In this document: in pieces, positions 8,349 to 16,008 of the stretch | Layout of the letters: every line of letters begins with the position of its first letter | How positions within the stretch are numbered: position 1 is the stretch's first letter | Source of the DNA: Faecalibacterium sp. I4-1-79 | Lineage (GTDB): Bacteria; Bacillota; Clostridia; Oscillospirales; Ruminococcaceae | DNA length: 64,000 nt | Assembly (NCBI RefSeq): GCF_023347235.1 | Contig: NZ_CP094467.1 | Coordinates: 1,426,001-1,490,000 of the forward strand | Direction of reading: 5' to 3' | The notes under the pieces: generated by a model | The model's database searches: none | What the model saw: only the letters and a program-made list of their open reading frames with translations | What the model was told of the DNA's origin: nothing | Made by a program: the position numbers and the translations under genes

Positions 8349-8645
8349 CTAAGGGGTTTCCGGCTTCTCCCGTTCCAGCAGTTTTTTCAATAGTTCCTGC
8401 GTGTCCTGCCTGTGAAAAATGAGTTTCAACAACAGCATGACATCATCATCTGTCAGGCGTTCCGGCTCTTGCAGAAAACTTTCCAGCATACCGCCACGGG
8501 TACAGAGCCGGTGCGTTCGTTCCTTTCGGGTAAGCTGCTTTAACTGGTACTGCAATGCCTTTTCATCATTGATGGCTTTCCGCAGTTTCTTTTCGCTTTT
8601 CTCCAGCTCCCAGTTGAGTTTTTCCAGCTTTGAGGTCTCAGGCAA
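8349..8645 (-). CDS. DUF3847 protein, probable mobilization accessory
   Basis: 98 aa. The N-terminal half is a Lys/Glu-rich coiled coil (LEKLNWELEKSEKKL), then the DUF3847 hallmark RKERTHRLCTRGGMLESFL. A similar motif occurs in MobC-type proteins, which help the relaxase open oriT. The gene ends beside the oriT-like site, and its 5' end overlaps the RepA-like gene, which supports a DNA-processing role. The exact function is inferred. Confidence 0.75.
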   Translation of the reverse strand: MPETSKLEKLNWELEKSEKKLRKAINDEKALQYQLKQLTRKERTHRLCTRGGMLESFLQEPERLTDDDVMLLLKLIFHRQDTQELLKKLLEREKPETP

Positions 8646-8979
8646 GGGCAGCGTCCTCCTTTCCCGGTATCAGCACATAAATCCGGTTTGGTTCTCCCAC
8701 GCCCTGACGCACCCGCATGATAAGCCCAGCGGTTTCCAGTTCATTCAGAGAACGCTTGACCGTCATGGAGTTGCGGGACAGGACTGTAGCAATGGCTGTG
8801 ACAGGGAAGCAGACAAACAGGATTCCGTTTTCGTCCTCCTGCCCTTTGGATAGCATAGCGTCCAGCATCCGGCAGTACATGACCTTTGCGGTGCTGCTGA
8901 CTGGAAATCCTGTCAACGCTATGGGAAATGGCATACACGGCGGCAATGGTGTGTCTATCGTCATAAATTCAAAATTCAT
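8638..8979 (-). CDS. Replication initiator A-like winged-helix protein
   Basis: 113 aa. It matches the N-terminal part of RepA_N initiators: FPIALTGFPVSSTAKVMYCRMLDAM, then a winged helix (VLSRNSMTVKRSLNELETAG). It is much shorter than plasmid RepA proteins, which carry a second domain, so it may be a regulator or a reduced initiator. It overlaps both neighbours by a few bases (DUF3847 downstream, the zinc-finger gene upstream), forming a tight three-gene unit. Confidence 0.75.
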   Translation of the reverse strand: MNFEFMTIDTPLPPCMPFPIALTGFPVSSTAKVMYCRMLDAMLSKGQEDENGILFVCFPVTAIATVLSRNSMTVKRSLNELETAGLIMRVRQGVGEPNRIYVLIPGKEDAALA

Positions 8980-9164
8980 TCGGTGTGTTCCTCCTTTTTC
9001 TTTGCTCGTTTGGATAAATAACGGGGGCAGTCAACCACAACCGCCCGGAAGCTCTGCCTGCACCCATGCTGGCATTTCCGGCATAATTCGTTGTAAGTGA
9101 CACGCCCCCGGTCATTGAGGTAAAAGGAAAGCTCATGCTTCCTCTTTTTGCTCATTCTCGGCAT
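8976..9164 (-). CDS. Small cysteine-rich, basic protein
   Basis: 62 aa with an ATG at 9164 and GGGAGGAAG upstream. The core YNELCRKCQHGCRQSFRAVV has three closely spaced cysteines, with a fourth in VDCPRYL; this is a likely zinc-binding knuckle. It is strongly basic (KKRK, KRAKKK), as expected for a nucleic-acid-binding protein. It is the first gene of the unit with the RepA-like and DUF3847 genes. Similar ORFs are common in these elements, but their function is not known. Confidence 0.65.
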   Translation of the reverse strand: MPRMSKKRKHELSFYLNDRGRVTYNELCRKCQHGCRQSFRAVVVDCPRYLSKRAKKKEEHTE

Positions 9165-9646
9165 ATTGCGCTTCCTCCCGTTTTTGTGTATGGTTTCGGG
9201 GCGATTTTCGGCAAAATTACGGTCATAGAGCCGCTTAAAATCTCCCGAAGTATCAGCGATAGGGTAGACTATCCCCCTATCAGATTGTCGTGTTTCGGTA
9301 TCATTTCGGTGTCAGTTCGCCAGTTCTCCCCGGTGTCGTTCCTCCCCTGAATCTCACAGCGGCGTATCGCTCCCTTTGGTACGCTCGTTTCGGTCAGGGT
9401 TCCTCCATATCCCTGCCAAAAGTCATGGCGCTACATCGCCGGGGAAGCATATCCCACACAGGCTGGTCATTCGATTGGAATAATCCATCGATGAACTACC
9501 TGTATCATAGAACATTTTTGTGCCCTGTGCCGTATATCCACAAAGTAGGAATCAGGGGGAAAATCAGAAATTTCCACGATTGCGGAAAGTGTGATATAAT
9601 CCAGTTAAACGGCAGAAATAAAACCACCGGAAAGGAGCGTGCGCCC
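9165..9646. other. 482-base divergent intergenic region, possible origin
   Basis: No convincing gene: the plus-strand frame entering from 9290 lacks a ribosome site until 9647. It contains an inverted repeat GATAGGG...CCCTATC (9258-9281) and three copies of TTTCGGT (9293-9299, 9304-9310, 9388-9394). A TATAAT (9594-9599) lies before the XRE gene, preceded by a TTTCC...GGAAA inverted repeat. The position between a RepA-like unit and a divergent regulator would suit an origin or control region; this is not proven. Confidence 0.4.
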
Positions 9647-10453
9647 ATGAAAGTTGCAACAAGCATACAGGAACGCCTTTGGGAACTCCGCAAAGACAAA
9701 GGCTTAAATCTGGAAGAACTATCAAAGCTGACGGGCATTTCTAAATCAGCCCTTGGCAGTTATGAAAAAGAGGATTATAAGGAAATCAATCATGGCAACC
9801 TTATCACGCTGGCAGACTTCTATGGGGTTTCCGTCGATTATCTGCTGTGCCGGACAGAGAACAGGGAGCAGATCAACACGCCACTGACGGAGCTGCATTT
9901 GAACGATGAGATGGTGGCACTGCTGAAAAGCGGTCGGATTAACAACCGTCTGCTCTGCGAACTTGCCACCCATAAGGACTTTATCAAGTTTCTTGCGGAC
10001 ATTGAGATTTATGTGGACGGGATTGCCACCATGCAAATCCAAAATCTCAACTCCCTTGTTGATACCGTCCGGCATGAAATTATTGAACGGTATCGCCCCG
10101 GCGAAGATGACCCGCATTTGAAGGTGCTGCAAGCCGCACATATCAGTGATGATGAGTATTTCAGTCACATGGTTCTGGATGACCTCAACCTGATTATCCG
10201 GGATATTCGGGAATTCCACAAAAAGGACAGCGAGAGTGCGCCCCAAACTACCATTGCCGATGAACTGAAAGAAAATCTGGAAGCGGTCGAAAATTTCAAG
10301 GGCAGTCGAGATGAAAAACTGGTTATCCTTTACTGCAAGCAGCTTGGTATCAACTATAAAAACCTGTCAGAAGAAGAATTTCGCTGGTTCATTCGTATTC
10401 TCAAAAAATCAAAGAAAATGGGAACGCCTATCAGCCAGAGGAAAAAACGGTAA
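9647..10453 (+). CDS. XRE-family regulator with long C-terminal domain
   Basis: 268 aa from the ATG at 9647 (GGAAAGGAG upstream). The N-terminal HTH (NLEELSKLTGISKSALGSYE, about residues 18-37) is followed by a conserved DFYGVSVDYLLCRTE segment and about 190 residues without a recognisable enzyme motif. It is the only plus-strand gene in the element and is divergent from the replication/mobilization unit, so it may control that unit. The frame extends upstream, but that part has no start signal and lies in non-coding DNA. Confidence 0.85.
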   Translation: MKVATSIQERLWELRKDKGLNLEELSKLTGISKSALGSYEKEDYKEINHGNLITLADFYGVSVDYLLCRTENREQINTPLTELHLNDEMVALLKSGRINNRLLCELATHKDFIKFLADIEIYVDGIATMQIQNLNSLVDTVRHEIIERYRPGEDDPHLKVLQAAHISDDEYFSHMVLDDLNLIIRDIREFHKKDSESAPQTTIADELKENLEAVENFKGSRDEKLVILYCKQLGINYKNLSEEEFRWFIRILKKSKKMGTPISQRKKR

Positions 10454-10514
10454 AGGAAAACCGCTGTTGCATGGTTTGTTGGATTCCATGTAGCAGCGGT
10501 TTGTGCTGTGGTTA

Positions 10515-11477
10515 TTATTTCATTCGTTTTCTTAATATTCGGCGATAATTTGTTTCTCCCTTTGGTGCGTCCTGTATAATTTCCAACACACCATCTTCAA
10601 GCATTTTATCAATGCGATTGGAAATCCATACATCACTAATTCCAAGTTGATATTTTCCTAAAACATTACCTATGACAATAGCCATTTTGAATTGCTCTGG
10701 CTGTTCCGCAATTTCACGAAGAATGAAACTATCATATATATCTTCTGAAACGCTTTGCAATTTACCATTTAACATTGCACGCAAAGGTGCATTTTCATTT
10801 TGAAGTTGATTCCATTTCATAGTACAAGCTGAAAGAAATACAGGATTAGCTTTCTCTTGTAGAGTTATATAGTTTCCCCATTCGCCAGGAGACACCTCGC
10901 CCCATGCTATTTTGGATGTCATAGTATTTTCTTTTCCATATTCCCATGTAGGTAACTTAACCAAATAAATTGTTGTCTGGCAGTTTAATGGTTGAAGTTG
11001 TTTCATAAGCCAATACATACCACAAAGCTCATCTGGATTATAGCTATACCAAATGCGAATTTCTTCCCCAGCTACATATCGTTCAATCACTGAGGTCAAT
11101 GTAGTTTTAATTTTCTGTATTTTTTCTTCAACCTGATAATCTAAATCCTCTACAAAGCAGACAGACAGCATTTTCTTGAAAATATTTTTCCGCTGTTCGC
11201 CAATTCCATTATCAGAAATATCTCCCACACTAAGAACCATATCAAAACAATAAACATCACTGCTCTTGCCTCCCAATGGAATAGCATTCTCCCAAGCAAT
11301 GCGTTCTTGTTCCTGTGCTTGAAGCTGTGCCTTTTTCATTTCATCTGAAGATGGAACACTCCCGTCTTCGTGCCTCATAAATATTGAAACAGCACTTCCT
11401 CTATACTTTCCCTTGCCGTAAGTTTGGGCAATTTTCAAACTTCCACAGGCACTTTCACCAAATACAATTTCAATCAT
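10515..11477 (-). CDS. DUF1835/DUF3658 domain protein, element cargo
   Basis: 320 aa. The N-terminus MIEIVFGESACGSLKIAQTY fits DUF1835 and the C-terminal part (SDVWISNRIDKMLEDGVLEI) fits DUF3658, a common pairing of unknown function in Firmicutes. There is no signal peptide or membrane segment. The gene is clearly richer in A+T than its neighbours and is not part of the mobilization or replication machinery, so it looks like the passenger gene of the element. It could serve the host, but no role can be stated. Confidence 0.75.
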   Translation of the reverse strand: MIEIVFGESACGSLKIAQTYGKGKYRGSAVSIFMRHEDGSVPSSDEMKKAQLQAQEQERIAWENAIPLGGKSSDVYCFDMVLSVGDISDNGIGEQRKNIFKKMLSVCFVEDLDYQVEEKIQKIKTTLTSVIERYVAGEEIRIWYSYNPDELCGMYWLMKQLQPLNCQTTIYLVKLPTWEYGKENTMTSKIAWGEVSPGEWGNYITLQEKANPVFLSACTMKWNQLQNENAPLRAMLNGKLQSVSEDIYDSFILREIAEQPEQFKMAIVIGNVLGKYQLGISDVWISNRIDKMLEDGVLEIIQDAPKGETNYRRILRKRMK

Positions 11478-11506
11478 CTTATATACCTCCGATTTAATTG
11501 CTCCCG

Positions 11507-11884
11507 TTATGAATAAATCATCTCATACAAAACAATTTCTTCTGCCCTGTTGTGAATGTTATTGCAACGCTGCACCCATTCCATTTGTCGGGTACACTTC
11601 AATTCCTCTGTCACGCCCTCGGTAGCTTTCATCTGCTCCATGATAGTGTCTAACCGTTTTTGTGCCTGTTCATTCAGGTCTGCAAGATATGTCAACAATT
11701 CTCCGGTCAGTATCAATGTATTCAATCTGGCTGGGTGGACTTCTCTTAAATATTCCCGGTGCATTCGTCCGTACTTTCCGATAGGGCGGTGTTCCTCCGG
11801 CAGTTTCAAGCCTGGAATGTAGTAATCTCCGACAAGGATATAATCAATTCCGTTTTCCGTTATTCTTGGTTTCAATTCGCTCAT
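11507..11884 (-). CDS. tnpV: TnpV-family transposon-encoded protein
   Basis: 125 aa with the TnpV hallmark RPIGKYGRMHREYLREVHP in the first half and a helical second half. TnpV is carried by Tn4451-type mobilizable transposons next to the integrase module, but its role is unknown. Its start overlaps the end of the XRE gene by about 40 bases, so both come from the promoter at 12180-12208. Confidence 0.85.
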   Translation of the reverse strand: MSELKPRITENGIDYILVGDYYIPGLKLPEEHRPIGKYGRMHREYLREVHPARLNTLILTGELLTYLADLNEQAQKRLDTIMEQMKATEGVTEELKCTRQMEWVQRCNNIHNRAEEIVLYEMIYS

Positions 11885-12116
11885 GTTCCTTACCTCCTGT
11901 GGAAGCAGGCTCGTCTGGTACTAACTCAATCACATCAGTAATCTCACAATTCAGAGTTTCACAGATACGGGCTAATGTATCCATGCTGATGTGCTTTCCC
12001 TCTTTGCTCATGTTGGCAATCATATTTGTTGTCATACCAGCAGCAAGCCTTAAATCCTCTTTTCTCATATCACGCTCTAACAGTGTGTGCCAGAGTGGTT
12101 TATAGCTGATGTGCAT
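11844..12116 (-). CDS. XRE-family (HTH_26-like) regulator
   Basis: 90 aa from the ATG at 12116. The helix-turn-helix spans about residues 17-60 (MTTNMIANMSKEGKHISMDT, then ARICETLNCEITDVIELV), the pattern of small YozG-like regulators. The charged tail overlaps tnpV. It is the first gene at this end of the nested element and is preceded by its own near-consensus promoter with an overlapping palindrome, which suggests self-repression. A frame extension to 12206 lacks a ribosome site. Confidence 0.85.
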   Translation of the reverse strand: MHISYKPLWHTLLERDMRKEDLRLAAGMTTNMIANMSKEGKHISMDTLARICETLNCEITDVIELVPDEPASTGGKEHERIETKNNGKRN

Positions 12117-12179
12117 ATTGTTTTCCTGCCTTTCTATCCATACCACCGGGGCGGTTGCCCCGGCAGGAACTTTTCTCTT

Positions 12180-12208
12180 ATTATAACACCAATCTTGTGA
12201 AATCACAA
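12180..12208 (-). promoter_or_regulatory. Promoter with palindrome before XRE-tnpV
   Basis: Minus-strand TTGTGA (12208-12203) and TATAAT (12185-12180) are separated by 17 bases. The palindrome TTGTGA-AA-TCACAA (12195-12208) covers the -35 box and is a probable operator. The promoter is 80-110 bases inside the element end. Confidence 0.65.
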
Positions 12209-12271
12209 TTTATTCTTGTAGCCTGCCGCTGATACCGTCTGGATTGTGCATTCCCTTTCTTTTTGTTCCCT

Positions 12272-12430
12272 TTAATTAGCCATGAACTGCTTCACGCCCT
12301 GGCTCTTGCTGCCGGGGTTATCCTGTCCATAGCCCTCCAACAGGTTGATGCCACCCCAGACACACAGGGCACCGCCCAGACCGACCACAATCGTCTGCAA
12401 AGTATCAACTGCGCTGTTGAAAAATTCCAT
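12272..12430 (-). pseudogene. maff2, 5' fragment (split by insertion)
   Basis: From the ATG at 12430 this reads MEFFNSAVDTLQTIVVGLGG and on through LLEGYGQDNPGSKSQGVK, the highly typical N-terminal two thirds of Maff2. After codon 47 the frame enters the nested element and ends five codons later (QFMAN, stop at 12272). The missing C-terminal membrane helix is at 1435-1509. Maff2 lies between VirD4 and TrbL in these ICEs and is probably a small membrane or pilin-like channel component, so the split may disable or modulate ICE transfer. Confidence 0.88.
12280..12300. other. Junction of nested element, tnpV-proximal end
   Basis: Element sequence ends TTTAATTAGCCATGAACTG at 12289 and host maff2 continues with CTTCACGCCCTGG. 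CTG at 12287-12289 repeats the CTG at 1507-1509. Removing the element leaves GCGACCAGCTG-CTTCACGCC, which restores the KQLVAGGG reading of Maff2. Confidence 0.7.
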
Positions 12431-12492
12431 AAGGTCCTCACTTTCTGCCGCTTGTTCTGCGGCACTCAAAAATTTTTTCAAAAAATGCCGCC

Positions 12493-14301
12493 TCATTCGG
12501 CGGCTGCATCTTCATCCGACAGGTCGATTTCGTACAGGTCAAAACTTTCGTCCTGTGCGACTACCTGCTGCCGTTTCCGGCGCAGGGTGGATAAGAACCT
12601 GTCCACCTCAAAGGTATTCTTTTTGTCCGCGTCCGCAAGGTACTTGTAGTGCGGGTGCTTTGTAATGTCGAACTTCTCCGAGAAGAACGGCCTCACGCCC
12701 CGCAGCTGCAAAATGCACCTGCCGCCGTCCATGATTGCGATTTCGTCCTCTGACATCAACGCCTTTCCTAATTTTTGATAGTTCAGTCCGTGGGAGGTTT
12801 GAGAACCCCGGTTCTCGCTGGTGTTGAAACTGTCGATGGTCTCTTTCCCCAGCGCATCGGAGATCTCTTTGGCATTCTTACCCCGCCCACTCAAAAAGAG
12901 AACAGAATCGCAGTTGTCCGAAATGATTTCGGCCGCATCCTTGTAGATGGCTTTTAGCTGCGACTGGCTCTGCAAAATGATGGATGCCGAGATTTCCCGG
13001 CTGCGGATGGTGGCGATCAGCTTGTCGAAGTTGGGAATCTGCCCAATGTTGGCGAACTCGTCCAGAATCAGCCGTACATGGACAGGCAGCCGACCGCCGT
13101 ATTTATCATCCGCACGGTCACACAGCAGATTGATAAGCTGGCTTTGAAGCATGGCAAGAATGAAGTTGAAGGTGGTGTCCGTGTCGCTCATAATCAGGAA
13201 CAATACCGTCTTTTCATCCCCGATGGTGTCCAGTTCCATTTCATCGACCTCCATCAGCTCCCGCACCTCCCGGATGTCAAATGGGGCTAAACGGGCACCA
13301 CAGCTTATCAGGATGGAGGAACGGGTCTTGCCGGCCGACAGCAAAAACTTTTTGTACTGCCGGACGGCGAAGTGGTCCGGGTCTTTCTGTTCCAGCCGTT
13401 CAAACATGAGGTCCACCGGGCTTTGAAAGTCCGGGTCATCCTCGCGGGCTTCACTGGCGTTTATCATTTCCAGCAGGGTGGTGAAGTTCATTTCCTCTGC
13501 CGGGGCCTCGTACCAGATGTAGCCAATGAGTGCGGTGTAGAACAGCCGTTCCGACTTCACCCAAAAATCTTCTGCTGATTTTTCACCCTCGCCTTTGGTG
13601 TTAGCGATAAGGGTATTCACTAGCTTCAGCACGTCTTTTTCCGAGTGGATGTAGACAAAGGGGTTGTACTTCATGGACTTGGAAAAGTTTATCGTGTTCA
13701 GGATTTTCACCCGGTAGCCTGCCCGCTGGAACATTTGGCCCATTTCCAGAACCAGTGTGCCTTTTGGGTCTGTGACCACGAATGAGGTGGGATAGTCGGA
13801 AGTGGGGAAACATTGCATGAGGTTGGGCTTCACATAGAAGCGGGTCTTGCCGCTGCCGGAGCCGCCGATCACAAGCACATTTTTATTCTGGGCTGTTTTG
13901 GGGTCTTTGGGCCGCCCAGTCATGGTCAGGCGTTCGGTCTGGGTCAGCAGGATGTTGTTTTCAAACTTGAGGTCGATGTACGGGGCAATGTCTTTAGCGG
14001 TGCCCCACCGGGCAGAACCGTATTCCTCGCCCTTGCGGTACTTCTTGGCGTTCTTGCCCTTGCTGTACACGATGAGCCGGACAGCCACCGCCCCGGCAAC
14101 GCCCACGCACAGGTCAAACAGATGCAGGCTGGGCAGCGGGCTTGCAAAGGCGACAGAGATGCCGTTCGTCAGGTGGAGCAGCTTTGCCGAAGCATCCACG
14201 CCCGCCGCCAGACGGTACGCCTGCCCGCATTTGGCGAACAGGTACACGAACAGCAGATACGGTAGATTCAGCACCAGCAGCTTTTTCCATTCAGGCTTCA
14301 T
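12493..14301 (-). CDS. virD4: VirD4-type coupling protein
   Basis: 602 aa. Two N-terminal membrane segments (about residues 8-24 and 60-80) are followed by a Walker A motif GGSGSGKT near residue 146 and a Walker B region RLILDEFANIGQIP. This is the TraG/VirD4 ATPase that hands relaxase-bound DNA to the secretion channel at the membrane. Its ATG overlaps the stop of pcfB (ATGA), and maff2 follows. The acidic C-terminus (DLSDEDAAAE) is typical. The gene looks intact. Confidence 0.93.
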   Translation of the reverse strand: MKPEWKKLLVLNLPYLLFVYLFAKCGQAYRLAAGVDASAKLLHLTNGISVAFASPLPSLHLFDLCVGVAGAVAVRLIVYSKGKNAKKYRKGEEYGSARWGTAKDIAPYIDLKFENNILLTQTERLTMTGRPKDPKTAQNKNVLVIGGSGSGKTRFYVKPNLMQCFPTSDYPTSFVVTDPKGTLVLEMGQMFQRAGYRVKILNTINFSKSMKYNPFVYIHSEKDVLKLVNTLIANTKGEGEKSAEDFWVKSERLFYTALIGYIWYEAPAEEMNFTTLLEMINASEAREDDPDFQSPVDLMFERLEQKDPDHFAVRQYKKFLLSAGKTRSSILISCGARLAPFDIREVRELMEVDEMELDTIGDEKTVLFLIMSDTDTTFNFILAMLQSQLINLLCDRADDKYGGRLPVHVRLILDEFANIGQIPNFDKLIATIRSREISASIILQSQSQLKAIYKDAAEIISDNCDSVLFLSGRGKNAKEISDALGKETIDSFNTSENRGSQTSHGLNYQKLGKALMSEDEIAIMDGGRCILQLRGVRPFFSEKFDITKHPHYKYLADADKKNTFEVDRFLSTLRRKRQQVVAQDESFDLYEIDLSDEDAAAE

Positions 14302-14768
14302 CGTTCCAGCCCCCTTTGCTTGATTTTTTCTTTGGCGCGTTTCGGCTGCTGGGCCGCTTTCTGCTTGGCTGCGGTCAGCACCTTGCGGATGGAGGGCCGC
14401 TGCTCCTTAGTGAGCGTTTTGGCCGTGAACTCCCGGAACGCCTGTTCCAGATTATCCGCATCCTTGGCCTTGAAGATCACGATGTAGTGGGGCGGCTGGG
14501 TGGTCTTGTCCTTGCGCAAGGTAAAGTCCACGCCGTACTTCTTGGCGCAGGGCTTGAACGCCCCGATGTTCGCCTCCGTGACTTCAATGTTGGTCAGAGC
14601 CGCGCCGTGGGCTTTCAGCTGTTTCAGGCTTTGCTTGCCGTGATGCAGCTTTGGCCCCTTGGCCCGGTGCTGCAAATATTTTTTCAGGGCAGCTTGCAGC
14701 GCTTGGGCGGTGAGTTTGCCTGTTTTCAAGGACAGGGCAATGGTTTTCTGGGTGACTTCTTCCTGCAA
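14298..14768 (-). CDS. PcfB family conjugation protein
   Basis: 156 aa, beginning at a TTG (14768) with AAGGAGGG 7 bases upstream. It shows the PcfB/DUF3801 pattern: TGKLTAQALQAALKKYL near the start and GVDFTLRKD in the middle, ending in a Lys/Arg-rich tail. PcfB is a soluble accessory factor that links the relaxosome to the coupling protein in enterococcal pCF10-type systems. Its stop overlaps the virD4 start, so the two are translationally coupled. Confidence 0.85.
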   Translation of the reverse strand: MQEEVTQKTIALSLKTGKLTAQALQAALKKYLQHRAKGPKLHHGKQSLKQLKAHGAALTNIEVTEANIGAFKPCAKKYGVDFTLRKDKTTQPPHYIVIFKAKDADNLEQAFREFTAKTLTKEQRPSIRKVLTAAKQKAAQQPKRAKEKIKQRGLER

Positions 14769-14868
14769 TATGAATCCCTCCTTGTTGCAGAAAATTCAGA
14801 GCGGCAGCTAGGGTGGAACCACCAGCCGCCGCAGGTAAAGGGTTCTCATTGGTGGACGCTCCTTTCGG

Positions 14869-15783
14869 TCAGGCATTGGGCGGACAGTTCCAATCGGGCT
14901 GCGCCATATCGTGCGCCACAAGGGACGCATAGTAGCTGTTGATGGTGCTGGGGGCGTTGAACAGCATGGCCCGCAGGTATTGCTTGATGTTGCGGACTTT
15001 GGTGGTGTTATCCCGCAGGCAGTCCATGACGAACTCGATGTGATGGCTGTCCAGTTTCAGGAACTTGGCCTTGACCAACTCTGCCGGGTAATCGTCCCCG
15101 GCCACCCGGATGGACTTGCGGTTGGTGCAGACGGTTTCCAGCAGGATGTCCACGATCTCGTCCAGCTGTTCCCGGTCTATCCGGGGATTCTGGATGAGGG
15201 TGTCATACTCGATGTTCTCCAAAATCAGGTCCCGGTAGATTTGATAGGCCGTTTCCTTTCGGCTTCCGGTCCGTTCCGGCGGCGGTGCCGCTGCCTCGTC
15301 TTCGTCCAAAGGCAAGGGGTTTGGGGAATGGATAGGAATGGAATCGGTATTTAATCCCTCTTTCTTTTGTTTTTCTGTAATTAGTTTATCTTTATTTAAT
15401 TGCATTGGATTTTCCAACGTAGGGTTTTCCTGTGTGGGATTCTCCAACGTTGGATTTTCCAATGTAGGTGAAACCGATGCAGGAACGGGCTGCGGCAGCT
15501 CGAAGATTACATAGTCTGCACCACGCAGCCGCCCTTTCTCGTCCCGTTCTCTGGAACGCTGGATGTAGCCCGCCTGTTCCAGTTCCCGGATGGCCTGCCG
15601 TATCGCGTCGATGCTTTCCCGGTTGATACGGGCCAGCCCTTGCAGGGTGTAGTCCCAATCTTCCGGCAGGGAGAGCATTTGGGAGAGTAAGCCTTTGGCT
15701 TTCAGGGACAAGGCCCGGTTCCGCAGGTGGTGGTTTGACATGACCGTGTAGCCGCTGTTCTTTTCTACCCGAAAAACTGCCAT
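14869..15783 (-). CDS. DUF6017 replication initiator/helix-turn-helix protein
   Basis: 304 aa. The N-terminal winged helix (SLKAKGLLSQMLSLPEDWDY, then RESIDAIRQAIRELEQAGYI, about residues 27-75) resembles phage and ICE replisome organizers. The C-terminal DUF6017 domain (about 180-295) includes YLRAMLFNAPSTINSYYASL. Between them is a low-complexity linker with four tandem copies of a five-residue unit, TLENP (one as TQENP). It is the first gene of the ICE beside rlmD and probably starts ICE replication. No truncation is visible. Confidence 0.82.
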   Translation of the reverse strand: MAVFRVEKNSGYTVMSNHHLRNRALSLKAKGLLSQMLSLPEDWDYTLQGLARINRESIDAIRQAIRELEQAGYIQRSRERDEKGRLRGADYVIFELPQPVPASVSPTLENPTLENPTQENPTLENPMQLNKDKLITEKQKKEGLNTDSIPIHSPNPLPLDEDEAAAPPPERTGSRKETAYQIYRDLILENIEYDTLIQNPRIDREQLDEIVDILLETVCTNRKSIRVAGDDYPAELVKAKFLKLDSHHIEFVMDCLRDNTTKVRNIKQYLRAMLFNAPSTINSYYASLVAHDMAQPDWNCPPNA

Positions 15784-15813
15784 TTCACGGATGCCTCCTT
15801 TCTGTTTTTGGGC

Positions 15814-15852
15814 AAAAAAAAAGCCGCAGGCTTTTTGTGAAAGTCTGCGGCT
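15814..15852 (-). terminator. Intrinsic terminator at ICE/rlmD boundary
   Basis: AGCCGCAG (15822-15829) pairs with CTGCGGCT (15845-15852), and on the minus strand the hairpin is followed by nine T (plus-strand A run 15814-15822). It would stop transcripts coming from rlmD before the ICE genes. Confidence 0.8.
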
Positions 15853-15870
15853 ATGCCGATTGTTAGATAT

Positions 15871-16008
15871 TCAATTCTTTGTGTTTCCGCACTCCATATC
15901 AATTACCACCGAAACAGTAATGTGATTTTCAATGCGTTTGTTGCGGAGTTTATCGCCCTCGCCATCGAACACAACGTGACGAGAAAATAACGTAAAACGG
16001 AGGATTTC
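15871..16008 (-). pseudogene. Remnant reading frame at ICE end
   Basis: An open frame of about 45 codons directly after the rlmD stop reads RHVVFDGEGDKLRNKR and ends MECGNTKN. It has no start codon of its own with a ribosome site and upstream it runs through rlmD in the wrong frame, so it looks like the 3' tail of a broken gene. The VVFDGEGD...HITV pattern recalls DUF4368 tails of serine recombinases, but the match is weak. It may mark an attachment site scar. Confidence 0.3.

Larger units (their letters stand above)
1510..12289. mobile_element. 10.8-kb mobilizable element nested in maff2
   Basis: Its limits are defined by the split of maff2. The host gene stops being readable at 1509 on one side and at 12290 on the other, and the trinucleotide CTG (CAG on the coding strand) is present at both junctions, as expected for the short core of a large serine recombinase. 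Inside are a serine recombinase at one end and TnpV and XRE genes at the other, with a VapE helicase, a CHC2 primase, a MobA/MobL relaxase, an oriT-like site, a DUF3847 protein and a RepA-type protein between. There are no conjugation channel genes, so transfer would rely on a helper such as the surrounding ICE. No antibiotic resistance gene is seen. Confidence 0.85.
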
